13,471 bases of DNA, taken from the NCBI GenBank assembly GCA_964598275.1, contig CAZRAZ010000022.1, positions 1 through 13,471 on the forward strand. The letters are read 5' to 3'. How positions within the stretch are numbered: the first letter of the stretch is position 1; the number at the start of each line of letters is the position of its first letter. Of the stretch, positions 1 through 6,482 are shown piece after piece. Source of the stretch: JAHIEZ01 sp964598275 (GTDB lineage Bacteria > Patescibacteriota > Microgenomatia > UBA12405). Below the pieces are notes generated by a model. That model had not been told where the DNA came from and searched no databases. It saw nothing but the letters and a program-made list of their open reading frames with translations. The position numbers were made by a program, and so were the translations under genes.

Positions 1-1
1 C

Positions 2-521
2 ATTCCCAGCGGAGTTTCTGCTTCTCTTCTCAAAACTACTCCTGCCCTTTTTCCCAAAATTCCCCAACTCCTCTACATCGGCTCTTTTTCTGCCCACAAA
101 GGTCTTGATATTTTAATCAAATCTTTACCTCCAAATTGTCAGCTCACTTTGGCCGGCCAAAAAACTCTCTATTGGCCCCAAATCCAAAACCTAATCAAAA
201 ACAACAAAAACATCCGTACTGTTTTTAACTTCCCTTCTAGTAAACTGCCTCAACTTCTCGATGCCTGTACCTGTCTGGTGCTCCCCTCCAACCAAGAAAG
301 TTTCGGCAAGGTAATCCTTGAAGCTTGGGCCAGAAAAAAACCGGTTATCGTTAAAAATATTCCTGCCCCCGCCGGTCTTGTTCGCGCTAGTCATGGCGGT
401 TTAATTTTCACCGACAATCCCCAAAAGCAAATATTAAACCTGATAAATCACCCTCAACTGGCCCGCCGTCTTGGTCAAAACGGTTATACTTTTGTCCAAA
501 ACACTTACACTTGGTCTAAAA
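2..521 (+). CDS. GT4-family glycosyltransferase, C-terminal half (5' end outside window, 3' end lost in gap)
   Basis: The frame is open from base 2, well before the first possible start codon, so the gene begins upstream of the window. The protein runs IPSGVSASLL..., then reads IGSFSAHKGLDILIKSL, the usual first strand and helix of the GT-B C-terminal (nucleotide-sugar binding) domain. It continues into CLVLPSNQESFGKVILEAWA, which holds the EX7E motif with glutamates at bases 296-298 and 320-322. It ends NTYTWSK, the common terminal tryptophan helix, immediately before the run of N. By family it would transfer a sugar from a nucleotide-sugar donor to a lipid-linked or other acceptor on the cytoplasmic side of the membrane. 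The specific sugar cannot be told. The catalytic domain looks intact; only the extreme C-terminus is missing. Confidence 0.85.
98..202 (+). repeat. First copy of a GT4 segment repeated after the gap (second copy 532-636)
   Basis: Bases 98-202 and 532-636 align without gaps with 8 differences in 105, most of them synonymous. A second matching block pairs 456-521 with 641-706, with 6 differences in 66. Between the blocks the first copy has 253 bases and the second only 4, a difference of 249 bases or 83 whole codons. This is either a tandem paralogue with an internal in-frame deletion or two strain variants joined by the assembler. Confidence 0.85.
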
Positions 522-531
522 NNNNNNNNNN
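522..531. other. Assembly gap of ten N
   Basis: Ten unknown bases separate two near-copies of the same glycosyltransferase sequence. The round number suggests a scaffolding placeholder, so the true distance is unknown and the reading frame cannot be carried across it: frame 2 is used before and frame 1 after. Everything upstream of it may not be truly adjacent to what follows. Confidence 0.95.
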
Positions 532-741
532 AAAGGCCTTGATATTTTAATTAAATCTTTACCCCCAAATTGTCATCTCACTTTGGCCGGCCAAAAAACT
601 CTCTATTGGCCCCAAATCCAAAAAATTATTAAAAACCCGAAACTGGCCCGCCGTCTTGGTCAAAACGGTTATAAATATGTCCAAAGCAATTACACATGGT
701 CTAAAATAGGGGATAGCTTATGCCAAAAATTATCATTATAA
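532..741 (+). pseudogene. Shortened GT4 glycosyltransferase end, lacking the EX7E region (paralogue remnant or strain chimera)
   Basis: After the gap, frame 1 reads KGLDILIKSLPPN, LTLAGQKTLYWPQIQ, then jumps directly to KLARRLGQNGYKYVQ and NYTWSKIGDSLCQKLSL before TAA at 739-741. Compared with the copy before the gap, 83 codons are missing in frame, including both glutamates of EX7E and the donor-binding loop. A protein like this could not be an active GT4 enzyme. The frame stays open across the junction, so the change is either a real in-frame deletion or a misassembly at a short similar sequence. The stop region shows how the intact gene probably ends: it overlaps the start of the DUF192 gene by 22 bases. 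Confidence 0.6.
708..713 (+). promoter_or_regulatory. Purine-rich Shine-Dalgarno-like site for the DUF192 gene
   Basis: AGGGGA lies six bases before the ATG at 720. It is the clearest ribosome-binding-site candidate in the window; most other starts here rely on overlap with the upstream stop and show no such sequence. Confidence 0.5.
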
Positions 742-1172
742 TTACCATCCTCGGCCTCGTCGCCTTTTTTGTTTTCACCAAAAAAACAAAACCGACCGAA
801 TCTCTTGCCCTTGATATCAAAGGCCAAATTTTCAATCTGGAAGTCGCCGACACCCCAGGTTCTCGCACCATCGGTCTTTCCAATCAAAATTCTCTTTGTC
901 CTCATTGTGGCATGATCTTTATTTACCAAAAAGAAGCCATCTACCCCTTTTGGATGAAAAACACCCGCATCCCCCTCGACATCATCTGGCTTGATTCAAA
1001 CGGCAAAGTCGTCGATATCAAAACCGGCCAGCCCCAAGATCTTTCTCTGTTAACAAATTCCGCCCCCGCCCGCTACATCATTGAAACCAATCCCAATGCT
1101 ACCAATCTCTCTGTCGGCGATACTATTAATCTTGTACGGGCGAGGCGTGACTCGCCCCTCTCTCAACCATGA
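720..1172 (+). CDS. Membrane-anchored DUF192 protein
   Basis: This 150-residue protein has an N-terminal hydrophobic anchor (residues about 3-19), then the DUF192 beta domain. The family signature is plain: GMIFIYQKEA (64-73), FWMKNTRIPLDIIWLD (77-92), GKVVDI (95-100) and SAPARYIIETN (114-124), ending VGDTINLV (132-139). The family's biochemical role is not established; members are often exported or lipid-anchored. An unusual feature is CPHC at 60-63, a CXXC pair just before the GM motif. The last residues, RARRDSPLSQP, lie beyond the normal domain end and are encoded by a palindrome (1138-1157). The start follows a purine-rich site, and the stop overlaps the next ATG as ATGA. Nothing links it directly to glycan assembly apart from its position. 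Confidence 0.88.
   Translation: MPKIIIIITILGLVAFFVFTKKTKPTESLALDIKGQIFNLEVADTPGSRTIGLSNQNSLCPHCGMIFIYQKEAIYPFWMKNTRIPLDIIWLDSNGKVVDIKTGQPQDLSLLTNSAPARYIIETNPNATNLSVGDTINLVRARRDSPLSQP
1138..1157 (+). repeat. Short perfect palindrome translated at the C-terminus of the DUF192 protein
   Basis: GGGCGAG and CTCGCCC form a perfect 7-bp stem around a 6-base loop (gcgtga). It supplies codons 140-146 of the DUF192 protein, past the end of the conserved domain. It is more GC-rich than the surrounding sequence and resembles in style the dispersed GC-rich palindromes found in many CPR genomes (from memory, not checked). It has no T tract after it and is followed by the next gene's start, so an intrinsic terminator is unlikely. 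Confidence 0.6.
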
Positions 1173-2095
1173 ATTTTTCCATCATCATTCCCAACCTAAA
1201 CGGCGCTAATTTTTTACCCGCTTGCCTAAATTCGCTTTTAACTTCTATTTCCAAAGTTCCCAAATCAAAATTTGAAATCATTTTGGTCGACAATGCCAGT
1301 ACCGACAACAGTCTGTCTTTAGCCAAACAAATCTACCCCCAAATCAAAATTATTCAAAATTCAAAGAATTTTGGATTTGCCCTCGCCGTCAACCAGGGCA
1401 TTACACTTGCCAAGTATCCTTGGGTAGTTCCCTGCAACAACGATCTTCGTCTGGCTCCTGACTGGTTTAAATTAATGTCTGACCAAATCAAAACCAACAA
1501 AAATGCCAAAATCACTACTTTTTTCGGTACCGTCTTAAATAAAACAGGAGACAAAATCGAATCCACCGGCCTCGATTTCGATTACTCCGGTCGCTGTTAT
1601 AACTTAAAAAACGGTCAGCAAACCTCCCTTGATTTAAAAAACAAAAAACCTCAAATTATCTGGGGCGCTAACGCCTCGCTTGTCGTCTACAAAAAAAACA
1701 CCATTAACAAAATCGGTATGTTCGATCCTGATTTTTTTGCTTACGAAGAAGATGTTGATCTGGCCCTTCGTCTTCACCATTTAGGCTACCAAACCTTATG
1801 GGTTCCCAACGCCCTCTCTTACCATCTCGGCGGCGCCACTAGTTCGAAGATGGGCAACTTCAGAAACAGGATGGATACCAAAAACTGGATCTACATTATC
1901 ATCAAAAACTATTCTCTAAAACAAATTTGGCAAAACCTTCCCGGCATTATTGAACAACGCTTAAGAAATCTCTCCGGTCTTTTAAAAAACACCACTTTTC
2001 TCCTTTGGCTCCCCACCATCATTTCTGTCTACGGTCAGGTTATAATCAAATTACCTTCCATGTTTATCAAAAGAATAAAAATTAATAATCTATGA
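1169..2095 (+). CDS. GT2-family glycosyltransferase (rhamnosyltransferase-like)
   Basis: The 308-residue protein has a GT-A fold of the type seen in WcaA/WbbL-like enzymes. The N-terminus SIIIPNLNGANFL (4-16) is the first strand, IILVDNASTDNSL (37-49) binds the nucleotide, NFGFALAVNQG (67-77) follows, and CNNDLRL (89-95) occupies the DXD position with a single Asp (NND). GANASLVVY (166-174) and FAYEEDVDLALRL (190-202) carry the acidic catalytic region, with His219 downstream as in the family. The roughly 80 C-terminal residues contain a basic and hydrophobic segment (about 275-300) likely to lie on the membrane. It would add one sugar to a lipid-linked acceptor in the cytoplasm; the donor cannot be assigned. 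Start and stop both sit in ATGA overlaps, so translation is probably coupled to both neighbours. Confidence 0.9.
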   Translation: MNFSIIIPNLNGANFLPACLNSLLTSISKVPKSKFEIILVDNASTDNSLSLAKQIYPQIKIIQNSKNFGFALAVNQGITLAKYPWVVPCNNDLRLAPDWFKLMSDQIKTNKNAKITTFFGTVLNKTGDKIESTGLDFDYSGRCYNLKNGQQTSLDLKNKKPQIIWGANASLVVYKKNTINKIGMFDPDFFAYEEDVDLALRLHHLGYQTLWVPNALSYHLGGATSSKMGNFRNRMDTKNWIYIIIKNYSLKQIWQNLPGIIEQRLRNLSGLLKNTTFLLWLPTIISVYGQVIIKLPSMFIKRIKINNL

Positions 2096-3312
2096 TCATT
2101 GGCATTGATATCTCATCTACTCAATACGGCACCGGCGTTTCCGACTACACCCTAAATCTGGTCAAAAATCTAATCAAAGTTGACCACCAAAACACTTATA
2201 AACTTTTTTTTGCCTCACTGCGCCAGCCTCTACCTCCTGCCATCAAAAAACTGGCCAGAAATAAACACGTCCGCCTTTATCGCTACCGTTTGCCTCTAAA
2301 TCTTTTCGAGATTCTTTTCAACCGTCTCCGCCTACCCATCGAATTTTTTATCGACAAAGTTGACGTTTTTCACAGCTCCGACTGGACCCAACCTTCTGCC
2401 CTAAAAGCCAAAATCATTACCACCATCCACGACCTTACTCCTTTTATCAACCCCGCCTGGCAGCATCCTCGGATTATCTCCGTTCACCGTCGTAAGATGA
2501 AATTGGCAACCCGTTTTTGCTCCCATTTCATTTGCGTTTCTCAAAATAGCCGGCAAGACTTGCTTCGTCTCTTCCCCTCAATTGATCCGCACAAAACCTC
2601 TGTTATCTACGAAGCCGCCCCCAAAAAATATCGCTTATTTCATCAGCTTAGCTTACATCAAAAAAACAAAACCATAAAAGCTATCAAAGCCAAATACCAC
2701 CTTAGCCAATTTCTTTTAGCCCAAGGTACCCGCGAACCCCGAAAAAATTTAAACCGTCTCATCAAAGCCTTTGTTGCCTTCAAAAAGTCTCATCCCAACT
2801 CCCGCCTCCAACTGGCCATCACCGGCAAATACGGCTGGGGGCAGGACATTTCAAAAAATCCCCACCCCGATATTAAAATTTTGGGCTTTGTTCCCGATGC
2901 CGATCTCTTGCCCTTGCACGCCGCCTCTTATGCTCTAATTTACCCCTCTCTTTACGAGGGTTTTGGTCTACCTATTCTAAAATCTCTCTCTCTGGGCATT
3001 CCCGTTATCACCAGTTCCACTTCGTCCTTACCCGAAGTGGCAGGCAACGCCGCCCTTTATGTTAATCCGACCTCTACCAAATCCATCAGTATTGCCATCC
3101 AAAAAATCGTTAGCTCCCCAAACACCTACAACAAACTATCCCAAGCGGCCATCCTTCAATCTCGCAAATTTTCCTGGACCAAAACCGCCCGCCAAACTCT
3201 CGCAATCTACCAAAAAATCAATAATACCTTTTTCGAAGCGATATTGAACCCGGTAACGGATTCACCGAGCAAGAAAAACGGTATTGTTGATTGTCACAAT
3301 AAGTTAAAATAA
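2092..3312 (+). CDS. GT4-family glycosyltransferase with altered EX7E and an element-encoded tail
   Basis: At 406 residues it is a two-domain GT-B enzyme. The N-terminal domain starts MIIGIDISSTQYGTGVSDYT with the glycine-rich acceptor loop, and TIHDLTPF (111-118) is the typical IHD motif. The C-terminal domain has LLAQGTREPRKNLNRLI (208-224) and LIYPSLYEGFGLPIL (282-296). The usual EX7E is E289 with Lys at 297, so the second glutamate is absent; the first is the more conserved of the two. GT4 proteins normally end near the AIYQKI seen at 371-376. Here residues of about 376-401 come from a structured repeat (3216-3292) read in frame, giving a longer tail. The start overlaps the previous stop as ATGA, and the next ATG is three bases past the TAA. 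Confidence 0.9.
   Translation: MIIGIDISSTQYGTGVSDYTLNLVKNLIKVDHQNTYKLFFASLRQPLPPAIKKLARNKHVRLYRYRLPLNLFEILFNRLRLPIEFFIDKVDVFHSSDWTQPSALKAKIITTIHDLTPFINPAWQHPRIISVHRRKMKLATRFCSHFICVSQNSRQDLLRLFPSIDPHKTSVIYEAAPKKYRLFHQLSLHQKNKTIKAIKAKYHLSQFLLAQGTREPRKNLNRLIKAFVAFKKSHPNSRLQLAITGKYGWGQDISKNPHPDIKILGFVPDADLLPLHAASYALIYPSLYEGFGLPILKSLSLGIPVITSSTSSLPEVAGNAALYVNPTSTKSISIAIQKIVSSPNTYNKLSQAAILQSRKFSWTKTARQTLAIYQKINNTFFEAILNPVTDSPSKKNGIVDCHNKLK
3216..3292 (+). repeat. Candidate structured RNA element, copy 1 (3' end of GT4 gene)
   Basis: Arms 3216-3228 and 3280-3292 pair over 13 bp with one U-G wobble. Inside, T5 (3229-3233) faces A5 (3274-3278). The core then has GC (3238-3239) pairing with GC (3269-3270), followed by GA facing GA (3240-3241 and 3267-3268), which could form tandem sheared G-A pairs. 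A further stem (3245-3252 with 3257-3264, one mismatch) is capped by GTAA (3253-3256), a GNRA-type loop. Copy 2 at 13279-13380 shares the core but has a different outer stem that also pairs. G-A pairs and a GNRA loop make sense only if the + strand is the RNA. The element is translated through here and ends 23 bases before the next ATG. Confidence 0.65.
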
Positions 3313-3315
3313 CCC

Positions 3316-4389
3316 ATGATCATTGCTGTTGACGGCAACGAAGCCAACGTTCAAAATCGTCTCGGAGTGGGGGAATATGCTTTTCAGGTTATAACCCATC
3401 TTCACCAGCTTAACCACCATCACCACTTTATAATCTATCTCAAATCTTCACCCCTGCCCGATCTGCCCAAAGCCACTCAAAATTGGCGATATCAAGTTTT
3501 CGGCCCCAAAAAATTATGGACCAAAATTGCCCTACCCTTTCATCTGTTTAAAAGCTCCCCCAAACCCCATATTTTCTATACCCCCGGTCACTACACGCCA
3601 CCTCTCTCTCCCTGCCCTCTTGTCCCTACCATCCATGACTTAGGTTATTTAAACTCACCCGAACAATTTACCAAAAAAGACTTTCACCAGCTTAAATACT
3701 GGACCGCCTCTTCCATCAAAAACGCCCGTCATCTTTTTACCGTTTCAAAATTTTCCCAAAAAGAAATCGAAAAAATCTACCATGTTCCATCCGCTAAAAT
3801 TACCGTTGCTCCAAACGGAGTAGGGGATCCACCCTCAAAACTGCCCCCACCCTTGGTCAGGCCCCCTTATTTTCTTTCTGTTGGCACCTTAAAACCAAAT
3901 AAAAACATTCCTTTTCTAATTACTGCCTTTGCCAAATTCAACTCCAAATACTCAAATTACAAATTAGTCATTGCCGGCCAGAAAGGTTGGCTTTATGATG
4001 AGATTTTTAATCAAGTCAAAAACTTAAACCTTCAAGATCGAGTAATTTTTACCGGCTTTGTCTCTGATGCCCAAAAATGGTCTCTCTATTGCTCGGCTAC
4101 TGCTCTTCTTATCCCCAGTCTATACGAAGGTTTTGGCCGTCCGGCCATCGAAGCCATGAAAGCCAAATGTCCGGTTATCGGCAGTTCCATTCCGCCCCTA
4201 AAAGAAGTCATCGCCAAAGCCGGTCTCTTTATCGACCCCAAAAAAGTCGATACTCTGGTCTTGGCCATGGAAGAAATCACCAAACCCGCCATTGCCAAAA
4301 AATATTCCTCCCTCGGTCCCCCTCAAGCCAACAAATACACTTGGGCTAAATCTGCCATGACTATTTTAAACACCCTAAACCGGTTATAA
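3316..4389 (+). CDS. GT4-family glycosyltransferase (mannosyltransferase-like)
   Basis: The 357-residue protein has both GT-B domains. The N-terminal one begins MIIAVDGNEANVQNRLGVGE, with the glycine loop for acceptor or phosphate binding, and has TIHDLGYLNSP (105-115). The C-terminal one has FLSVGTLKPNKNIPFLI (186-202), LVIAGQKGW (217-225), VIFTGFVSD (243-251) and LLIPSLYEGFGRPAIEAM (264-281), with an intact EX7E (E271 and E279). The terminal YTWAKSA helix is also normal. Such enzymes transfer a sugar, commonly mannose, glucose or related, from a nucleotide donor with retention. No Shine-Dalgarno sequence is visible; the start lies three bases after the previous stop, so reinitiation is likely. 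The neighbouring GT4 at 2092 is a distant paralogue by its N-terminus. Confidence 0.92.
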   Translation: MIIAVDGNEANVQNRLGVGEYAFQVITHLHQLNHHHHFIIYLKSSPLPDLPKATQNWRYQVFGPKKLWTKIALPFHLFKSSPKPHIFYTPGHYTPPLSPCPLVPTIHDLGYLNSPEQFTKKDFHQLKYWTASSIKNARHLFTVSKFSQKEIEKIYHVPSAKITVAPNGVGDPPSKLPPPLVRPPYFLSVGTLKPNKNIPFLITAFAKFNSKYSNYKLVIAGQKGWLYDEIFNQVKNLNLQDRVIFTGFVSDAQKWSLYCSATALLIPSLYEGFGRPAIEAMKAKCPVIGSSIPPLKEVIAKAGLFIDPKKVDTLVLAMEEITKPAIAKKYSSLGPPQANKYTWAKSAMTILNTLNRL

Positions 4390-4396
4390 TCACCTT

Positions 4397-4990
4397 ATGC
4401 GGGACAAAAACGGCCACCAAATCCCCTCAAACCAAATCCCCAACAAAGCTGTCAACCGAATGACAACCATCATTTCCGAGTTCTGGCTTCTGCTTTTGCG
4501 CCTTGTCGGTTTCATTCCCTTCCACAGCATTCGCAAAATCTTCTATATCCTTTCCGGCATCAACCTGCCCTGGTCTTCGACTATTCACTTAGGCGCCAAT
4601 TTTTTCAAACCCTCTGGTATAAAAATCGGCTCCGACACCATCATCGGCGACCACGCCTTTTTAGACGGCCGCGGCCGCTTAACTATCGGCTCTCATGTTG
4701 ATATCGCCAGTCAAGTCCTAATTTATACCAATCAACACAACATCCACTCAGCCGATTTTGGCAATCAATACGGCCCGGTTATTATCAAAGACTATGTTTT
4801 CATTGGCCCCCGCGCCATCATTCTTCCCGATGTTACCGTGGGTTTTGGCGCTGTTGTTGCCGCCGGTGCTGTTGTCACCAAAAACATTCCCGACAGCGAA
4901 ATCTGGGCAGGTGTACCTGCCCAAAAAATAAGTACTCGAAAATTAGAAAACCCCCAATACCACCTCGGTCGCCCCATGCTTTTTCAATGA
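4397..4990 (+). CDS. Hexapeptide-repeat (left-handed beta-helix) O-acyltransferase
   Basis: The 197-residue protein has a hydrophobic helix (about 24-45), then imperfect hexapeptide turns: IHLGANFFKPSGIKIGSDTI, IIGDHAFLDGRG, LTIGSHVDIASQVLI, VIIKDYVFIGPRAII, LPDVTVGFGAVVAAGAVVT. It ends VPAQKIS, the usual capping strand with the VPAK-like motif. YTNQHNIHS carries the histidine expected to activate the acceptor hydroxyl, as in LacA/WbbJ-like acetyltransferases. It would probably acetylate a sugar of the glycan using acetyl-CoA. The ATG at 4397 is seven bases after the previous stop; a second in-frame ATG at 4460 (Met22) lies just before the hydrophobic helix and is a plausible true start, since the first 21 residues are polar and unlike the family. 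The stop overlaps the next ATG as ATGA. Confidence 0.9.
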   Translation: MRDKNGHQIPSNQIPNKAVNRMTTIISEFWLLLLRLVGFIPFHSIRKIFYILSGINLPWSSTIHLGANFFKPSGIKIGSDTIIGDHAFLDGRGRLTIGSHVDIASQVLIYTNQHNIHSADFGNQYGPVIIKDYVFIGPRAIILPDVTVGFGAVVAAGAVVTKNIPDSEIWAGVPAQKISTRKLENPQYHLGRPMLFQ

Positions 4991-5526
4991 TCAAAAAAAT
5001 CACACTCGTCATCTTGGCTCTTATAAACATCCTCGCCTTAATTTATCTGATCACGCCAACCCCATCCCTTCCCGACTTACCCAATTCCATCAAATCAGAC
5101 CTCCCCGGCGACACTGTTCAAATCAAAAACACTACTGCCTTTTTTACCAACATGACCAGAACCGAGGTCATCAATTTCTACAAAGCCAGTTTCTCCGGTC
5201 CTTTCCGTATTATTATTAATCATCCCCCCGAGAAAGCCCGTCAAATCTGGCAGGAAACCACCCAAAGTTACTATCTGGAAGAATTCATTCTCCCTTTCAA
5301 ACAAAGTCTCTACATCAATGGATTTGAGTGGGAGAACGATGTTTTTACCAAACCGGAACAAAGAATAAAAAACAAAATCGAATATCTGGACAAAGAATAC
5401 AAAGCCAAAGTCACCCTCCGCCTCTTTCCCGTCAAAATCTATAACCGAATTTTTATTTTTTTCCTTACCGAAGCTTTTTTTATCTTCTCTTTTCTCACTT
5501 ACAAAAAATTCCTCTATCGTCGATGA
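4987..5526 (+). CDS. Two-TM protein of unknown function in glycan cluster
   Basis: I do not recognise this 179-residue protein. It has a hydrophobic segment at residues about 5-23, a polar middle part of about 125 residues, and a second hydrophobic segment at about 152-171 followed by a basic tail (TYKKFLYRR). The likely topology is both ends inside with the middle domain outside. That domain starts after a proline-rich linker (TPTPSLPDLP, 23-32) and contains MTRTEVINFYKASF (56-69), an acidic/aromatic SYYLEEF (94-100) and LYINGFEWEND (108-118). It overlaps both neighbours by ATGA, so it is made together with the acyltransferase and the GT2. It may hold or regulate the assembly enzymes at the membrane, similar in shape only to two-TM chain-length proteins; no Wzz motif is seen. 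Confidence 0.8.
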   Translation: MIKKITLVILALINILALIYLITPTPSLPDLPNSIKSDLPGDTVQIKNTTAFFTNMTRTEVINFYKASFSGPFRIIINHPPEKARQIWQETTQSYYLEEFILPFKQSLYINGFEWENDVFTKPEQRIKNKIEYLDKEYKAKVTLRLFPVKIYNRIFIFFLTEAFFIFSFLTYKKFLYRR

Positions 5527-6482
5527 GTATCTCTCCTGTTCTGTCCATCATTATCGTTTCCTACAATACCGCCAAATTAACTCTCGACTGTCTTCAATCC
5601 ATCTTTGCCGACAAGGGCCTGTCTTTTGATCTGAAAAACCCCACAACAGATTCTACTATTCCTACCGAAATCATTGTCATCGACAACGCCTCTCAAGATA
5701 ATTCCGTTTCAGCTTTAAAAAAACAAAAAAATATTAAACTAATCATCAACAAAAAAAACCTGGGTTTTGCCAAAGCCAATAACCAAAGCATTTTAGCCTC
5801 AACCGGCAACTTCGTCCTTCTCTTAAACTCCGACACCATTATTCTCCACTCCGCCATCAGTCAAAGCTTAAACTGGCTTGCTTCTCATCCCGAAGCTTCT
5901 GTTTGTACCGCTCAATTGCTAAATTCAGACAAAACTATCCAAGCCTCCGGCGGTTTTTTCCCTAACCTTCTAAATGTTTTCACCTGGTCAGTCGGTCTTG
6001 ACGATCTGCCCCTGATAAACAAAATCATCCCTCCTCTTCATCCCCACACCCCCCACTTTTACACTCACGACAAATTTTATCTTACCGATCACCGGCAAGA
6101 CTGGGTTACCGGCGCTTTTATGCTCATCAAAAAATCGACCCTCGACCGCTCCGGTCTTTTCGACAAAAACTATTTTATGTACGGCGAAGAAGTAGAACTA
6201 AGTTATCGCCTTTGCCAACAAAATCCTTACACTCAAACCTGGTATTTAATCGGTCCCCAAATTATTCACTTGGGTGGCGCCTCTGCCAAAAATAAACTCG
6301 ATCCCATTTTAAATGAATATCACGGCATTCTTTCCTTTTTTAAAAAACACCGCCCCCATCTTCACCTCCTGATTGTTAAAATACTCCTAAAACTAAACGC
6401 CTCTCTCCGCGCTTTTTATTTTTTAGCAAGCGGTCAGACACAAGCCTTTAATATCTATCTAAAAGCATGTCAAAACATTTAA
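5523..6482 (+). CDS. GT2-family glycosyltransferase
   Basis: At 319 residues, this GT-A enzyme starts VLSIIIVSYNTAKLTLDCLQ, then EIIVIDNASQDNS (49-61), NLGFAKANNQSI (79-90) and LLLNSDT (99-105), where NSD is the DXD-type site. DWVTGAFMLIKKS (193-205) and FMYGEEVELSYRL (218-230) form the acceptor/catalytic part, and His249 in IIHLGG matches the family. There is an insertion of about 15 residues between the first helix and the DNAS strand (KGLSFDLKNPTTDSTIP). A weakly hydrophobic C-terminal segment could rest on the membrane. It would add one sugar to the growing chain. It begins in an ATGA overlap and its end overlaps the next gene by 16 bases. Confidence 0.92.
   Translation: MSISPVLSIIIVSYNTAKLTLDCLQSIFADKGLSFDLKNPTTDSTIPTEIIVIDNASQDNSVSALKKQKNIKLIINKKNLGFAKANNQSILASTGNFVLLLNSDTIILHSAISQSLNWLASHPEASVCTAQLLNSDKTIQASGGFFPNLLNVFTWSVGLDDLPLINKIIPPLHPHTPHFYTHDKFYLTDHRQDWVTGAFMLIKKSTLDRSGLFDKNYFMYGEEVELSYRLCQQNPYTQTWYLIGPQIIHLGGASAKNKLDPILNEYHGILSFFKKHRPHLHLLIVKILLKLNASLRAFYFLASGQTQAFNIYLKACQNI

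Noticed and set aside
1355..1373. Inverted repeat caaaattc/gaattttg in the first GT2 gene
   Set aside because: It is a short AT-rich hairpin within conserved coding sequence, and such words are expected by chance here.
3216..3312. Integron attC site or gene-cassette end
   Set aside because: The repeats sit at gene ends and fold into imperfect hairpins, but the conserved terminal words RYYYAAC and GTTRRRY are not at the arm ends, and the conserved part is the centre rather than the ends.
4385..4390. TATAAT as a promoter before the acyltransferase gene
   Set aside because: It spans the stop of the preceding GT4 in an AT-rich area and no -35-like word lies 17 bases upstream.
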